The position numbers and the translations under genes are program-made. The notes under the pieces were generated by a model. That model saw only the letters and a list, made by a program, of their open reading frames with translations, searched no databases and had not been told where the DNA came from. From Favolaschia claudopus (taxonomy: Eukaryota; Basidiomycota; Agaricomycetes; Agaricales; Mycenaceae), in contig JAWWNJ010000017.1 in the NCBI GenBank assembly GCA_037176885.1, forward strand, positions 1 to 64,000: a stretch of 64,000 nucleotides of DNA. The letters are read 5' to 3'. This document shows, piece after piece, positions 1-12,575 of this stretch; position 1 is the first letter of the stretch, and each line of letters starts with the position of its first letter.

Positions 1-2100
1 TTTAGTCTGTGGGTTTATTGCTATAAAGGTACAGCTACACCTGAAATCAAGACCACTTACCCCACAGACCCGTAGGTACGCTATCAGCTTGCTAATCGAA
101 TGCCAGAACCGCTCGCACCCTTCGCCGTCAGACAGACCAAACAGTGTCCGACGCCGAGGGTGATACTGCAGCTGGCAGACCCAATTGTGGCCGAAGGCGT
201 GGGAGGACAGAGACCGCAAATTCCATGCGCTCCATATACTCCGGGGGGAAGAAATTCCACTTCCTTAACGACCGCTCGAGCTGGCACACGATGTCGTACA
301 GGAAGCCGACGACGAAGTTCCGGGGGAGATGACTGAATAACATCTGCAGTAGTGCGAGCTGTTAGACTGCTTTTCTCCCGCGGATTTCATATTCACCACG
401 AATAGAGGGTGGTCGTGCCTGCAGGTGAGAGCCATGAGCCCGGTGTCGTCAAAAACCTAGTGCTGCTCTTGATTCTGCGCTCGTCAGCGGCGACGAAGGA
501 AGACTCGCATTCGTCGAGCACCGACTTTGGTACTGGCAGCCGGGGGTCTTCGAAATGGTCATCCTCTGGCTCCCCGTCCTCGTCGCTTCCGCCTCTCGTT
601 GTACTCGGACGGATGGACTCTACGTACGCGTCCATGGCGTCAGTCACCTCCGTCGAAACGAAGACAGAGGACGGATGCTGGTGCGCAGGATCCATGCACC
701 CGTTCCCTATGTTTCGTCGCTGGGTAAAGCAGGCGTCCCCAGCGACGATCCCCGCGATCTTCATCGATGGATTCTCCCATTTCCCTCCGAAGCACGCTGG
801 GCACAGCCAGCGTAGATATTCGCTCGGGCGAGTCCGCTCCTCCGGAAGGCTGAAGGGATAATCAGCTTGCGCGGGAGGTGGAGAAGACGACGAAGTCGAT
901 GGAGATGGAGACGGAGCCCGCTGGCCGGCGGCGTTTGGATGGTGACGCGGGTGGTGAAGAAGGTGGTGAGGAGTCCGGTGGGGGTGTATCGGGTCGTCTT
1001 CGTTTCGTAGGGGAGGAAGGTGCACTTGGTGCTGGTGACGATGCAAGGAAGCGGGGTATCGGCCGCACGCGGCGTCTCCGGTGCTTCCGCAGCTAATGAT
1101 TCTCTTGCGGTCGATATGGCGGCATCGATTTTGGCGGCGGTCAAGTCACGCATGGCGGAATACCATTCTAGCGCGTTGCCAAATCGTCTTCGTAGTGCGT
1201 TCTGCTCCGCATGTTAGACCGTTTCAGCATGAGCCAGATAGTGCGCTTACCCTATTGCTTAACTTGTAACCCATATCGTCCAAGACTTCCTCTAAAGTCG
1301 TAGATATCGCGGTATTGTTTGGTGGCAAATTGAGGAAAACTTCCTGGCAAATTCTAAGATATGCAAGCCGATCGCTACCGACGGCTCGAGCGGGGAACAC
1401 GGGAAGAACCCGCGCTTGACCAGCTGAGAGGCCGCTGGGGAGCACGGACATATTCGTATTTACGATCTCCTCGAGCGCTGGATTTCTTGTCAGTGGCATC
1501 AAGCACTCATTCAAATCAGCACGTACAAGTCCAGCGTACGAGCGTTACTGTGATACGCTTGGTTTTCCCCTCCCCAGCAGCTCGTCGTAACTGCACCCAC
1601 ACCGTGGCTCCTCCACCATGACGCCGTCCAGATTCCGCAAGTCGCCCGTTGTCGCCAATAAATCCATAAAAATGGGCACGAGTCGCGGCAGGACCGTGTG
1701 TAGCCAGCGATTCGTCTGAGTCTGGCGTTTTTGTGCGTACCGACTGTCGACCTGAGGGGGCATTCCCACATCCAGTTCGTGCAGGCCGAAGTCGTAATCC
1801 GCGGGGTCGATGTCGGGGGGTGGAGGCCGGCGGTGCCAAGAATGGATCATCCTCTGTGTCTGGAAGGCGGTCCCCGCGAATCCCCGCTTGGCCCGAAGAG
1901 AGGTGGCACCCGCGCCTGAGTGAGCGTACGATTTCCTGCGAGGTAGACGAGGGGCGTAGGGCCTTCGAGTTATGGTGAGGCGCGGTGCCCGCGACGGGGG
2001 TGCGGGAAGGTGTGGAGAATTTTTTGATGTTCGGCCTGTGACTGGGACCCATGGCTGGAGGAGAGGGAGTTGGTAAGTGTGAGCGGGGCCACTCAAACAA
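1..2100 (-). pseudogene. KDZ (Kyakuja-Dileera-Zisupton) transposase, decayed, runs off the left edge
   Basis: Transposase-like gene read leftwards. Landmarks seen in order: an Arg/Gln-rich segment ending LRNLDG (about 1600-1700); QEVFLNLPPN and a following GYKL (1250-1400); FGNALEWY (1150-1200); YLRWLCPACFGG, the DACFTQRR block carrying the presumed first catalytic Asp (about 700-830); VLDECESSF; FLYDIVCQLERS (280-320); and FGHNWVCQL plus FGLSDGEGCERFW (100-200) with the presumed catalytic Glu. These are hallmarks of basidiomycete KDZ transposases. The frame is broken at least three times: an extra base at GGG 201-203, a missing base in the A-run 451-455, and another missing base near 365-385. 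The C-terminus lies outside the window. The 5' end is uncertain (Met options at 2051, 2100 and 2255). Family call is confident; inactivity is inferred from the breaks. Confidence 0.85.
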
Positions 2101-2280
2101 TCAACGTTCTCACCTCGATTTCGTACTTCAAATTCTCCGCCTCCTCCCTCCTCTATCTCTCTCTCATTCCATGTTAATGCGCATCCCAATATTATAGCGT
2201 ATGTGTATGTATCGTATTTACAGAGACATCGTTGTATTATTTTTACGCTGAACACTGTTTTCTACAATAATAGCAGGACA

Positions 2281-2452
2281 TTATAACGATACAGTACAAT
2301 ATTTACAAGTGTCAAGCGGGCAATGTGAAAGTAAAGGACAAGAGGCAAATGCGCTTCGGTGGCACACAGCGCAAAACTTGATGAGCTGCCGGCGGACGTG
2401 GGCACGGAAGACCGCCTCGGTCTTCCGCCTCGGTCTTCTCGGGCTCGGACAC
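2281..2452 (-). repeat. Dispersed GC-rich repeat, copy 1 (minus orientation)
   Basis: Read on the minus strand, this segment carries the core GGTCTTCCGTGCCC followed by CGTCCGCCG, then an AT-richer tail (GCATTTGCCTCTTGTC). The tail matches copy 3 at 13280-13445 over about 140 bp with scattered substitutions. A 9-bp inverted repeat (GGAAGACCG / CGGTCTTCC) lies in the core. It sits in the spacer between the KDZ pseudogene and the Spt5-like gene. The rest of 2101-2727 shows no gene. Confidence 0.7.
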
Positions 2453-2727
2453 CGAAAAAAACTCAAAGTCCTTCGTTGTTGAGCGGTGAAAATATTGGTC
2501 ACATTATTCTGTACGGGAATACAAACGAAAAATTAAAGACGAGGGGTTGTACCGAATACTTTATCGCGTAGGGTAATGGACTGATTTTTGGCGAGGCACA
2601 AACATGAAATATGAAAAAATCCCAATTCTCCCTGCCCAAATTCTACAGCGACGACCTCAAAGGCCGTGCGGGTGTTGAATGTGCGGCGAATATAAAACCG
2701 TAGCACCCTCGTTTACTAAGGTCTTGG

Positions 2728-5700
2728 TTAACGTCGCCGCCGACGACAACCAACCCGTTCCACCAACTCATTCAGCAAACGCCCATCCTCAGCTGTGCGG
2801 CACGGGCGGACGTACTTGCGCTCGAGAGGATGCTTGAGACCGCCCACCGTTGCCCCATAGACGTCAATCTTGTCCCGCCTTTTGGATTTTCTTCAACTCT
2901 CGCTTCTTTGGACCGCGAGACGGGATGTCTTGCCCCACCAAAATGTACCCTCGCTTCCCCTCCAGCTCGCGGACCTTCTGTGCTAACTTCTCGACCTGCG
3001 CAACGCCCACGACGACCACATCCAACCGTTTCATCGCCAGGCCGGGAATACATAGCCATTCACCATCTTCTTCGCCTGAAAGAAGAAAAAACCGTCAGCT
3101 GAAAGGAAAATCACGCCTCGATTGGATACATACCGTCGAGTCTGGGCTTGAGGGAGTCAGCGCACCAGAGCGGTTCACCCGAGGGAGTCGGGCAGGGCGT
3201 GAGCGGGCGCGAGGCGGCGGTAGCGGCGGAAAGAGAGCGGTCTGTTGCGCCGTCGTTTTCTATGACTTGGTTGCCGCGCAGGATCCTCTCAGACATGCCT
3301 CTCGTTTTCAGCAAAGGTACCATGGTCTGGAAATAGACGGAAAAATTAGCAGATAGAAGCAAATTCAGTAGAAAAGCTGTTCATACCGTTCATGGACCAC
3401 AACCTCAATTCGGATGTGCTGTACCGTCTCGCCCGCTTCTGCCTTGCGAAGTGTGAGCAGAAAACCCTCATGAACCTTCTCCGCTTGGGCCAGCGCGTTT
3501 TGTGCGCGCATGTCGATTCGACGCAGTCGTTCAGCCCGTTCGTCTTCCCTTGTGGAGAGTGCCTCTTGTCTCCGAATCTCAGCCACTGATCTTCAAGACG
3601 TTGTAGGCGATCCGCGCGTTCCTGGCTGTTGTACACTCCCGTCACCCTTCCTCTAAACCCCTTCGTAACCCCGACAGCGATGACCAAGGCTTCCAATCCG
3701 ATGTAATGCCTAGTCGCATCCTTGCGGGCACTGATAACGTCCCGAGCCTGGGCTGGCGATGTGGCATCCATTTGAATGTGCGCCGCTTGTTGGGGAACGG
3801 GGTGCACAGGGGCGTACGAGATCGTGTCGCCGAGAATGTCGAAGTCGATATCGGCGGCTCTAACCCGAAACTGGTGCAGTACTTGAGCTTCAAAAAAATG
3901 TATAGAATTTGAGTAACTCACGACGCGCTCTTCTTCCCAACGTTCATGACGCCCGGCTCCGTCAATGCGATCCAGCTAAGGTATGAACTTTTAGAAAATA
4001 TTATTTGCGGATAATGGAGGGAATACTCACATCATACAGTTCCACCATACCCTTTCGCTCATCTACCTTTACCACGTACCCCGCCCTGCGCTCATGATGG
4101 CCCCAGCGCACCCGTACCAGATCTCCCACTTCCCACACTCGTACAACGTCGTCCAAGACGTGCGCCGGGGAGCTGCCGAGCGCATCGTGCTCGAGCACTA
4201 CTTGCGTCCCATACGAGTCGAACGACTGTACACGACCGCCCTCCTTCCCATCAACCGTGCGCACACGATCGCCTACTTGAAAAGCGAAAGAAAAGTCGAG
4301 CGCGTGGCGCCGCAGATCCGTTGTCTCGAGATAAATCCCTGCTTCCAGCGAGTCCGGCAGGTATTCCCCGTCGTACGCGGGGATTACTCGCGCGTATTCC
4401 TTGCCGTCATTGACTTTCAGACGGGCTATTGAACCCGCTCTGCCCCTTGTACTCCCCGGAAACCACCACCACTCGATCCCCAGGTCTGAGCGCGGGCGAC
4501 ATGTCGGTGTGGATCAATCGCCGTAACTCGACGTGGTTGCTGCGCGCAAAGACCTGCAGCTCTTCATGGCTCGCCTGCTGAAGAATACCTTGATATGCAG
4601 CGAGTGGCGTAGTTCTCGTGGCGGCGAGGAAGTCGACGGGGGTGAGCAGATGGACTTTATGGCGGGCTTTGGTGATGCGCAAAACGGGCGGTTTTCGATC
4701 AGGCGCAAGGAGGGTGTTGTCCGCGATGACGAACGCCAGCCGACCCTTGTCTTTGCCCCATCCGAGGCGAACCCACTGGCCCTTCTTCAGCGGGGTTCTT
4801 GACCTCGACCAAGGCGAGGGCGAGCTTTCGGGGGAGTCGGGAGTCGAGGGGAGCGTGCTGTGATCGATACGCTGCTAAGGCGCGCCCATTGTGGTGATTC
4901 TGGTCGAGCGCTGATTTGGGGCGGGGTGCGGGAGTCGCGCTGTGCACCGACGGTTGGTGGTGGATTGGGACTTCTCGGGTGACAGTCTCTTCTCGAACGA
5001 CTGTCCAACCTGGAGGATACTTTATTACAGTCGTATATGTCAATGATAAAGATGCACCCACCATGGTATTGTCCCATTTCAGCCAGCGTCTCCTTGCGAT
5101 ACTGAGCTGCTCTGCTTGCAATGACTTCCTGGATGCGGCGTTCCATGGCATCGTCGATCCTTGAGCGTTGGTCAGGCGGGGCGGCGCTGACGGAGTCCGG
5201 TTCCGGCGTGGTGGGTGTCGATTGGATTGATATTCTCTGAGTCGTCGAGGAAGTCTACAAACAAAGGTTAGGACCGAGTATGAGCCACCGTTACAATACG
5301 CACCCCGATCCGCTTGGGTTTCCTCGTCATCCGAGTTCTCGCTCATTCCAGCCTCCTCCGCCTCCACATCCAAAAACCTACGCACGTCGCTGGCCTCGCT
5401 ATGCGCCGCCGCCTGACGAAAACTTTGCATGTAATCTTCTTCCTCGTCCTCCTCTTCGTCTCGTTCTTCTTCTTCTTCTTCTTCTTCCTCTTCCTCTTCC
5501 TCTTCCTCCGCATCGTCGTCACGCGCGCCCAGCTGTGCCTCCATTCTTCGGCGCTTCGGGGGAGGAGGCGGCTAGATACCAGTTAGCATTTATATTCAAT
5601 GAATCAATAATTATTCAGACGAGACGCACCTCAAAAGAAGTGCTTTCCCAATCATCTGCGAACGGTGTCTCTCGAAGGCCTTGACCAATGTACGGCGTTG

Positions 5701-6074
5701 GAGCGCGAGAATCCGGGAAGAACAAGGGCGTTTGTTTGCGTATTTGAGAGGCTGGAGGAGAGGGCGGGTATTGATTCTCCAAGTCTTCATTCTGTAAGTG
5801 AGGCGGCGCTCCCCAGTACAGTCGTGGTACGGAGGATGTGGATTGCTGTTCTTGTGCCTGGGGAGGGTCTGAGATGAGACTTCCGGGTGTTCCTCGCTGC
5901 CTACCTCAATACCCGAGTGGTCCGAAACGCCGTCTGCACTGTCGAGAGGTGGCACTGTGAAATTCGGTCAGTTTGTAGTCCACACGACAAAGCGACGCGG
6001 GGCTTACTGGGTGTATCACTGTCTTGCATGGCTTGTATGTTGATGGATGGCGATGAACGTCTGGAAGCCGCCAT
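2728..6074 (-). CDS. Spt5/NusG-like protein with several KOW domains
   Basis: Likely nuclear protein related to transcription elongation factor Spt5. The ATG at 6074-6072 sits in ACCATGG context (MAASRRSSPSINIQ). About nine exons are separated by 45-60 nt introns. Domain order: Pro-rich N-terminus; a Glu-rich run (about 5460-5520) typical of Spt5 acidic tails; a helical segment IQEVIASRAAQYRKETL; then KOW-type motifs GQWVRLGWGKDKGRLAFV (about 4750), LRPGDRVVVVSGEYKG (about 4460), FQVGDRVRTVDG (4270), WEVGDLVRVRWGHHERRAGYVV (4100) and YIGLEALVIAVGVTKGFRGRV (3650). No NGN domain is evident. The frame needs one base removed at CCCC 4443-4446 and one at CCC 2874-2876; with these it continues to a stop at 2730-2728. 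Either assembly indels or early decay. An accessory Spt5 paralogue is more likely than the essential gene. Confidence 0.75.
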
Positions 6075-7175
6075 GGTCGTTGTCAGCGTTTCTCATTATC
6101 TCGCCGACGCGGAAAACATGTCGAGAAATCTTTGAGTCGTGCCAGAGTCTGATTGGGGGCGGAGCGGCGCGTACGGTGCGCATTCATTGCTACTCAATAT
6201 TTTGGGTGCACATCATTCATTCTTTGTAACTACTGACTACGCTGCTCAAGGCAACGACGGACTTACCTGCTCGACATCGAGGTTTTGGCCAAGAAGAGAA
6301 AATTCCCACACCGGCCATAACCGGGCCTGATGTTCCACTCTCGGCGGACGAGGGCGCGGAAGGCCGCAGCGGTCTTCCGCGCCCTCGTCCGCCGAGGCTT
6401 GATCATCAAGGGACGATCAACAATCATTAGCGCCGGCTGCCACTTGCTCTTGACAACCATGTCGGGAGTCGGTGGTGACCGAGCGGGCGGGATAATGAGT
6501 GTGCTGGCGGGGAGCGCGCGTGGACGATGTATGCTGAGAGCTTTGCACTAGTGTACAGTATGTGTTATCTTGAGAGAAACTGACCCAAGTTAAATCAATA
6601 CATGTCATTCAGCCCGACGACGAGAAAGGAGGCGGGGTGGGATAACGCGTCGGACACCTGTTCGTCTGCTGATACCATCTCCGCTGTGTCTGACCATAGG
6701 TGCTACAGGGATGATATCGCAGGGTGGCATAGTGGGGAACGGGATGAGCAACAAGCTGGCGGCGAAGTGCGTATTTGTCCCACAAACCTACCTTTTCTGA
6801 TTACCGGGTCATTCAGGTCACTGCCGCCGTCGATGTAGCTCGCCCAGTACATGCTGCTCAAGTCGACAAATTGCTGAGGCCGGAGTTTCAGCCAGGCAAG
6901 TCACCTTCGTAATATTGTTTCTCTTTCCTAATCTGGAATGTATATCGAGCAGCGGTGGAATCATTGGATGTACTCGACGAGTCTTGTTGTTAGATTTTCA
7001 ACGGACGCAGTGTGCATGAGGGTTGGTCTGGGTTCGGTATCTTCTGCGAGCATGGAGCTAGAGGCACTGTGCGTGACATGGACTTGTGTTTGTTTTGGCC
7101 ACATTCTCTCTAACCCACCTTAACAGCTTACTATCTGCACTTTCTTCTCAACACTCTCAACTCTCCACTTACCAT
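6075..7175. other. Divergent intergenic region (Spt5-like / charged-protein gene)
   Basis: Shared upstream region of the leftward Spt5-like gene and the rightward gene at 7176. Apart from the palindromic repeat at 6342-6394, no convincing coding exon is seen. The last 70 bases before 7176 are CT-rich, as is common upstream of fungal start codons. Confidence 0.5.
6342..6394. repeat. 53-nt near-perfect palindrome (dispersed GC-rich repeat, copy 2)
   Basis: Arms 6342-6367 and 6369-6394 (26 nt each) are reverse complements except for one G-T position, with a single A at the centre. The right arm contains the same TCTTCCGCGCCCTCGTCCGC core found at 2.4, 13.3 and 16.5 kb. As RNA or single-stranded DNA it would form a very stable cruciform or hairpin. 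Confidence 0.9.
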
Positions 7176-10100
7176 ATGGCTGGACGCGCTACTCGTTCAA
7201 GAACAAAAGCAGCGGCCGCCCCTACGGTACGCCTCCGCGATGTCATCGGTATCACAAGCTGACTTCTCGTTGGAATCCTTCAGCCAACGGCACCAGTACA
7301 ACCGGCACCGACCGCTGAACCACGGCGAAGGGTAGGTTTCATCGCGGAGTCTGACAAGGGTGGTGTGCTGAACTACTTTTTTCTTCATAGCATACCCGCG
7401 CCAACCCCATCGAAGAGAATGCAGTCGCTCCTAATGCCACCACAAACCAGGTCGGACTCCTTCAGTAATCCCATCTTTCCCTTTATTGACCATGCCACCA
7501 GACTGCGCGGCGTCGTGCACCCGCCAAATCCGGGACAGGTCGCGGCAAAGTAGGTGCCACACTTTTCGAGGGTATATTGAGCTGAAGCTTCCTCAGAAAT
7601 CTGCCAAGAAGAATAAGAATACCTCGAATGAATCGGATGAAGACGACGCTCCCCCCGTAAGTGCTGCCGCAAACGCAGCCGAGGCACCCAACTCACACTC
7701 CGTTAGAACGAGCTTCCGTCAAATCCTCTTGCCACTACGCCAGATTCACACCAAGGTGCACCGAGTAATGTATGTCGATGATCCAAGTACTTCGCATTAC
7801 CCTTTTCTTGACGACTTCGCCAGGAACCCGCTCCAACTGCAGCGGATGATGGAGATTCGGTGGATGAACGACCACCTACTCCTGTGAGCATGATCTTCGA
7901 TAGCACATCATGAAGTACTAACAAGTTTTAGAAGAAACGGCCGCGGCGTCGGCCACCGCTCTCCACTTCCCCCCCCGCCTCAAGACGTCGACGGTCTGGT
8001 CGCTTTTGGGAACGAGTTACAAGACGACGCTCAGCTAGAAGACGAAGCTCGCGTACAAGACGAAGCTCGCCTACAAGACGAAGCCGAAGCCCGTACACAA
8101 GACGAAGCCCGCCTACTCCAGTTTCAAGAAGAATTCGAGGACGACCATCCACTCCCTATCCACCCCGATGCTGAATTGGACGACGACACGTCCTTCGCGC
8201 TGCTGGATGCGGGAGCCGACGCCGACGATGGAGACGATGTCGGCCAGCACCAACACCACCGTCCGCATGAGCCGGGAGGGCGGACGCTATGGGCGCTGAT
8301 GCAAGAGACCGAACGGCGGCAACGCGAACCGGTCCCCAAGACGCGCCCTATGGGTCAGGTCTTCGACCAAGACGGCAAGTTCGTGCCTTCCATGAAGCCC
8401 CGCCCCTCCAGGCTCGTTCGGGAGGACAGTGATGACAGTCATGCGGGGGCTGACCCTGGATTGGATGATTCTGGGGAGGACAGCGGGGACGACTACTTCG
8501 AAACCGAGAAAGCGAGGAAGGAACGGGAGCGGTTCTACGATGGCGACGTTGATGACGAGGAGGATGAAGAGTTGGCAGGAGAAGAGGAGGAGGAACCGGA
8601 CGATGGGAAGGGGAAGGCGAAGGCGAAGGCGAAGAAGTCGCGGTCGAAAAAGGCGAGTGGAAAGGGGAAGGAGGCACCCAAGCGGACAGCAGGGAAGAGT
8701 TCGAAGGCGACGGCCGGGAGCGGCGCAGCAGAGGACCAGGGGACTTCAGGGAAGGGCAAGGGAAAGGCGACCATGCTTCCAACGGCACTGGAGGGTGACG
8801 GGTCCGATGTGGAGGAGGATTATTCGGGGAAAGGTCCTCTGCCCCATGCCTGCAAGGATGACGTGCAGGCGGCTGTGGATGCACTCCACGACGAGCTCGT
8901 TCAGCTGGCCCGGAAGTACAATCGGCCTGTGGAGAACCTCCGCAAATTGGCTTTCGGGAAGCCGATCGTTCCCCGTAAAAGACAGCGATGGAACATGTTC
9001 CAACAATGGCGCGTCCAAACCGGGGACCCGCGAGGTGAAAACGGTACGAGTATCGGAACCAGGGCCATTCCTTCTACTAACCATTCAATCGCAGTTACCA
9101 AAGAGGAGTGGAACAAGCAATTGCAGAGCGAATATCGCCAGCGCCTCAACACTTTGCCCGAAGACCAACGCCAAGACGAGAAGGCACTCGATGAGCTGTT
9201 CTCTGACCATGTCGAGTGGCACGCCGACTATAAGCAGCGCATCGTCGATGAGCTGATCCTCACCGGCAAGATGGATAAAGCGATGGGGCCGTACGTCAAA
9301 TCGCTGAATCAGATTGTGAGTGACGTCCGCCCCGCTAGTTTCTCGACTTAATGAGATCTTCCAGTCGACCACCGCATACAACGACCTCGATATTCAAATC
9401 TTCGGCTTCATTATCGACATTCATACGCACAAGAGTTCTATGTGGGGAGGAACACCAGAGTTTGCGGCGTGGCGGGCGGACTCTACGCTGGCCATCCACA
9501 GCCAGCTAGCTGACATGGCCGCCATCTACAGGTGGGCTGTTTCTTCCCCACCGCTCGTGCAACATGCTGACGCAATAGTATCAGAACTTTCAATATCGAC
9601 TACCGCGCCATGGCTGCGGGGCACCTCGACTTCCCAAAACATACTTTGGTTCGTCGAGAGAAAGAAACTGCTCGCGACTTTGGACGGCGGCTCATCACAG
9701 AGTGCCTGCGTCGAGATCTAGGTCGGTACATATTCCCTGACAATGTGTACATGCTAACGAGGAATTCAGTGAGAACTCTTGACGACCCCGGCGTGAAACC
9801 CGAATGGAGTCTTCCGGAAATGGGGTTTCGACACAAAGTTCGCATCTCAAACTGGCCAGAGGAGTTGAGCGCGGAGAACGAACGTCCCAAGAAGGGGTGG
9901 AAGCCATCGGCGAACGCGGTCACAATCTTGTTGCCGCAGGCGATGAGGAAACTGGGTATGGTGTCGGGTGCTTCCGCTGCCAGCGCCGACGAGGACGATG
10001 ATGCATCTGCTGCGGACGACGACGACGGCGACGGAACAGATGAGGAACGCACCAAGAAATCCGCCAAGAAGCCAAAGCGTGTTGCGGACGACAAACTGTT

Positions 10101-11358
10101 TTGCATCGAGAGCTGGACCGAAGGCAAGTTGTGGCTTTCATTATGGTTACAATTGACTGACCGGCACGAAATACAGCGGAAAAGGATCTCCCAGACGACG
10201 AGCAGGGTGATGTCGCTGTCTTGGTCACCGCCAGCGGCACGGAGCTGGTGCTTGTGTCGGACAGTCTCAAGTACGGGAAGCACTTGGAGAAAGCGGAACG
10301 CAACGAACAGGAGCGACAGAGAAAGGCGGCGGAAAAGGCGGAGAAAGCGGAGAAGAAGAAAACGGCGGCGAAAAAACCCACTGCGGGGAAGACTAGCCGA
10401 GGCGGGAAGATCGTACCTCAGCCCCCTCGGGATACGAATGTCTCCCGTGCCGTGCCACCCGCTGCTCCAGTCGCTGGACCGTCGAGAATGCCACCTCCGT
10501 CGCCCCCCGCCCGTCCAGAAACGTTCTCGGGATGAGGTTCATCAAGTCCCGCGCCCTCTCGCTGGTTCGTCGAGAACGGCTGCGCCGCCTCCTGCCGCCA
10601 CTTCCAGCTCGTGGCAAACAGCTTCAGTCCTTCCTCCTCGTCCACCGCAACGCATCCCCGCTTTCAGAAATGCGGTCGCCAGCTCGTCGAGAGTCCAGCT
10701 CAGTGCGACAAACGAGGCTTGGGGCCCCACGGGCCACACCTTCGACGGACACGCGGCGGACGACGGCTTCCAGACGTACGAGCCGGCGGCTGAGGATCTA
10801 CACGACATGCGTTCCGAGGAGGAACGGCCCACCAAACGAGTGAAGACAGAGCACCAGTTTGGTTCTGGGACGGAACACAAACGCAAAAGAGACGAAGAAC
10901 TTCCCCTCACGACGCCGCGACCCTCACCTCCTCCTCGCGCTCCCTCATTACCGCCTGCGTACCCCTCCGAAATCTACAATCCTCGCTTCTACGAGAGCGA
11001 GGGGTATCCACGCGGCTGCGTTGGTGCCTATTTTCCATCAAGACTTCCAACGCTGGACATGTCAGCTGGCGAGCGACTAGAACGTTGTTGGTTCGCAATG
11101 CCAGGCACCATTGAAAGAAGACAAACGCGGTGCCGCTACCAGAGCGCTAAGAAAACCAGCAAAGAGTTCTACGTCAACAAGTTCAAAGTACGGGATCCCG
11201 ATGATGACCCCGAAACGGACCTTTTGGCGTCGTATCTCTACAAATGCACCCCCGACGGCTGGTTTCCAGTGGACGAGAGGCTCGTGCCCTGCGAAGTGCC
11301 GAAGCACCGTTACTACCGCGAGGATATTGAAAACGATTTCTTAGAACCCGTCGAGTAG
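7176..11358 (+). CDS. Large charged, low-complexity protein, unrecognised; single frame break
   Basis: Multi-exon gene starting at ATG 7176 (MAGRATRSRTKAAAA), with small exons to about 7930 and long exons thereafter. Visible features: a QDEAR-type repeat (8030-8110); a strongly acidic region followed by Lys/Arg-rich stretches (8560-8780), resembling nuclear proteins; a more globular region from about 8850 to 9650 (FGKPIVPRKRQRWNMF, EEWNKQLQSEYRQRL, LDIQIFGFIIDIHTH); an alpha-helical KAERNEQERQRKAAEKAEKAE stretch split across residues here as a Lys/Glu/Ala-rich coil (10290-10370); and a C-terminal region ending EDIENDFLEPVE. One intron is GC-AG (10124-10176). Another (about 9043-9093) keeps frame. 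The reading frame is restored only if one C is removed from the run 10503-10508. Function unknown; the middle part looks vaguely HMG-like but is not assigned. Confidence 0.7.
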
Positions 11359-11480
11359 TTTTTGAAATACGTCTTGTCGAATATAATCGTGTAATCTCTT
11401 GTATGAAAGACAATTTTCTCATCTATACGCCTGAAACGAGCTTCTGTGAAATTGAAAGAAACAACACCTTGAGGGTTACG

Positions 11481-11725
11481 ATGGCAGAATGGGATTGGAT
11501 TCTTGGTGCGTCAGCATTAGTTTCTTTTCACTTGTTCTTTCGTTCATTAATACAAGTCTTATCTTAGGAGTCTTCCTCGACTTGAATACGAACTTCAAAC
11601 GATTCAACGCTGGCTCAAATGGAGGCGAATTTGTTGTTGGGAGGTGAGTAGTGTCCGTCTCTGTTCATCTCATGAGGTCAAGTAGCTCGATTTGACGACA
11701 TTACAGTTACTTTATCCACCTGTAG
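11481..11725 (+). CDS. Possible three-exon 39-residue protein
   Basis: ATG 11481 begins MAEWDWILG. Splicing 11506-11567 and 11644-11706 (GT...AG with good borders) gives 39 codons ending at TAG 11723-11725. The peptide has a hydrophobic/aromatic start and an Asn/Gly-rich middle (NTNFKRFNAGSNGGEFVVG). It could be the 5' part of a longer gene whose later exons I cannot follow, or chance. From 11726 to 12051 nothing coding is seen. Confidence 0.25.
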
Positions 11726-12051
11726 CCTCGCCGCAAGCTCTACAGCAACTGCGATACAAGGCGCATCGTTCATGCAGTATCATAGTGAACCTTCTTTTGT
11801 TCTGATCTCCTGTTGGTTGAACCTAATCTATTTCACGATAATCATACTGAACGCTACAAGTTTACATTAATGGCAGGTAAGAACGATCAAGAACCCATCG
11901 AAAGAAAAAATAACAAATCTACAGAAGTAACTAAGATCGTGTGCAAGGAATGAAATCTACAGACAGTACGTATAACAATCAAAAAAAGAGGAAGAGACGG
12001 CAGCTACAGGACGAAAGGTACATGAAAAGCAAGGGTGAGTGAGAGTTAAAA

Positions 12052-12575
12052 CTACATATCTACTATATCCCTCAACAAGCGCGTCAGATTAAGCGCCTTC
12101 GTGATTCCCCCAAACCGCCCGACCTCAAACTTCTCGCGATGGAAAACGCGGCACGCCTCGCACGCGCTGGGCACCTTCCAGGCGTCGCTGGTCTTCAAAC
12201 ACAGGTGGAGACACCGTTCTTGTATGTAATTGGGAAAAAAAACCAAGAGATAAATGAGAACTCACCTAGTTTTTTAGCATACCGTGTGCGGACTTTGTCG
12301 ACAACGGTAATACGGCAACCGGGGCATTGGCGTCGCCATTGGCGCAGGCGCCGCTGCATGTTGTCGGTCCGCCCCGCCTTCCACTCCACAAGACCGCTGC
12401 GGTGCTCCATCTTCAACCAATAAACAAGGCCGGGGCGATCGGAGCGGGACGGGCGGGCGGCGAGCGCATCGTAAACGCGGCCTAGGGTGTAGGTGGTGAA
12501 ATATCGCGTCGATTGGTGGCGGGGCAATTGGCGGGCGACGCGCGCGAGGAGGCGGGCTGCGCACTGAGGGCTCAT
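12052..12575 (-). CDS. T5orf172/MUG113-type GIY-YIG domain protein (copy A, 158 aa)
   Basis: Two exons, 12266-12575 and 12052-12218, with a 47-nt intron. The start ATG is at 12575-12573 (MSPQCAARLL). The sequence LVYWLKMEHRSGLVEWKAGR followed by TDNMQRRLRQWRRQC matches the Y...K.GRT...RR..QW core of the T5orf172/MUG113 branch of the GIY-YIG nuclease superfamily. The second exon supplies the usual E-x3-H helix (ERCLHLCL) and C-x2-C-x3-HRE-F ending (CEACRVFHREKF). This domain occurs in fungal meiotic proteins and phage proteins and may act on DNA; here activity is inferred only. Small size suggests an essentially single-domain protein. No frame breaks. Confidence 0.85.
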
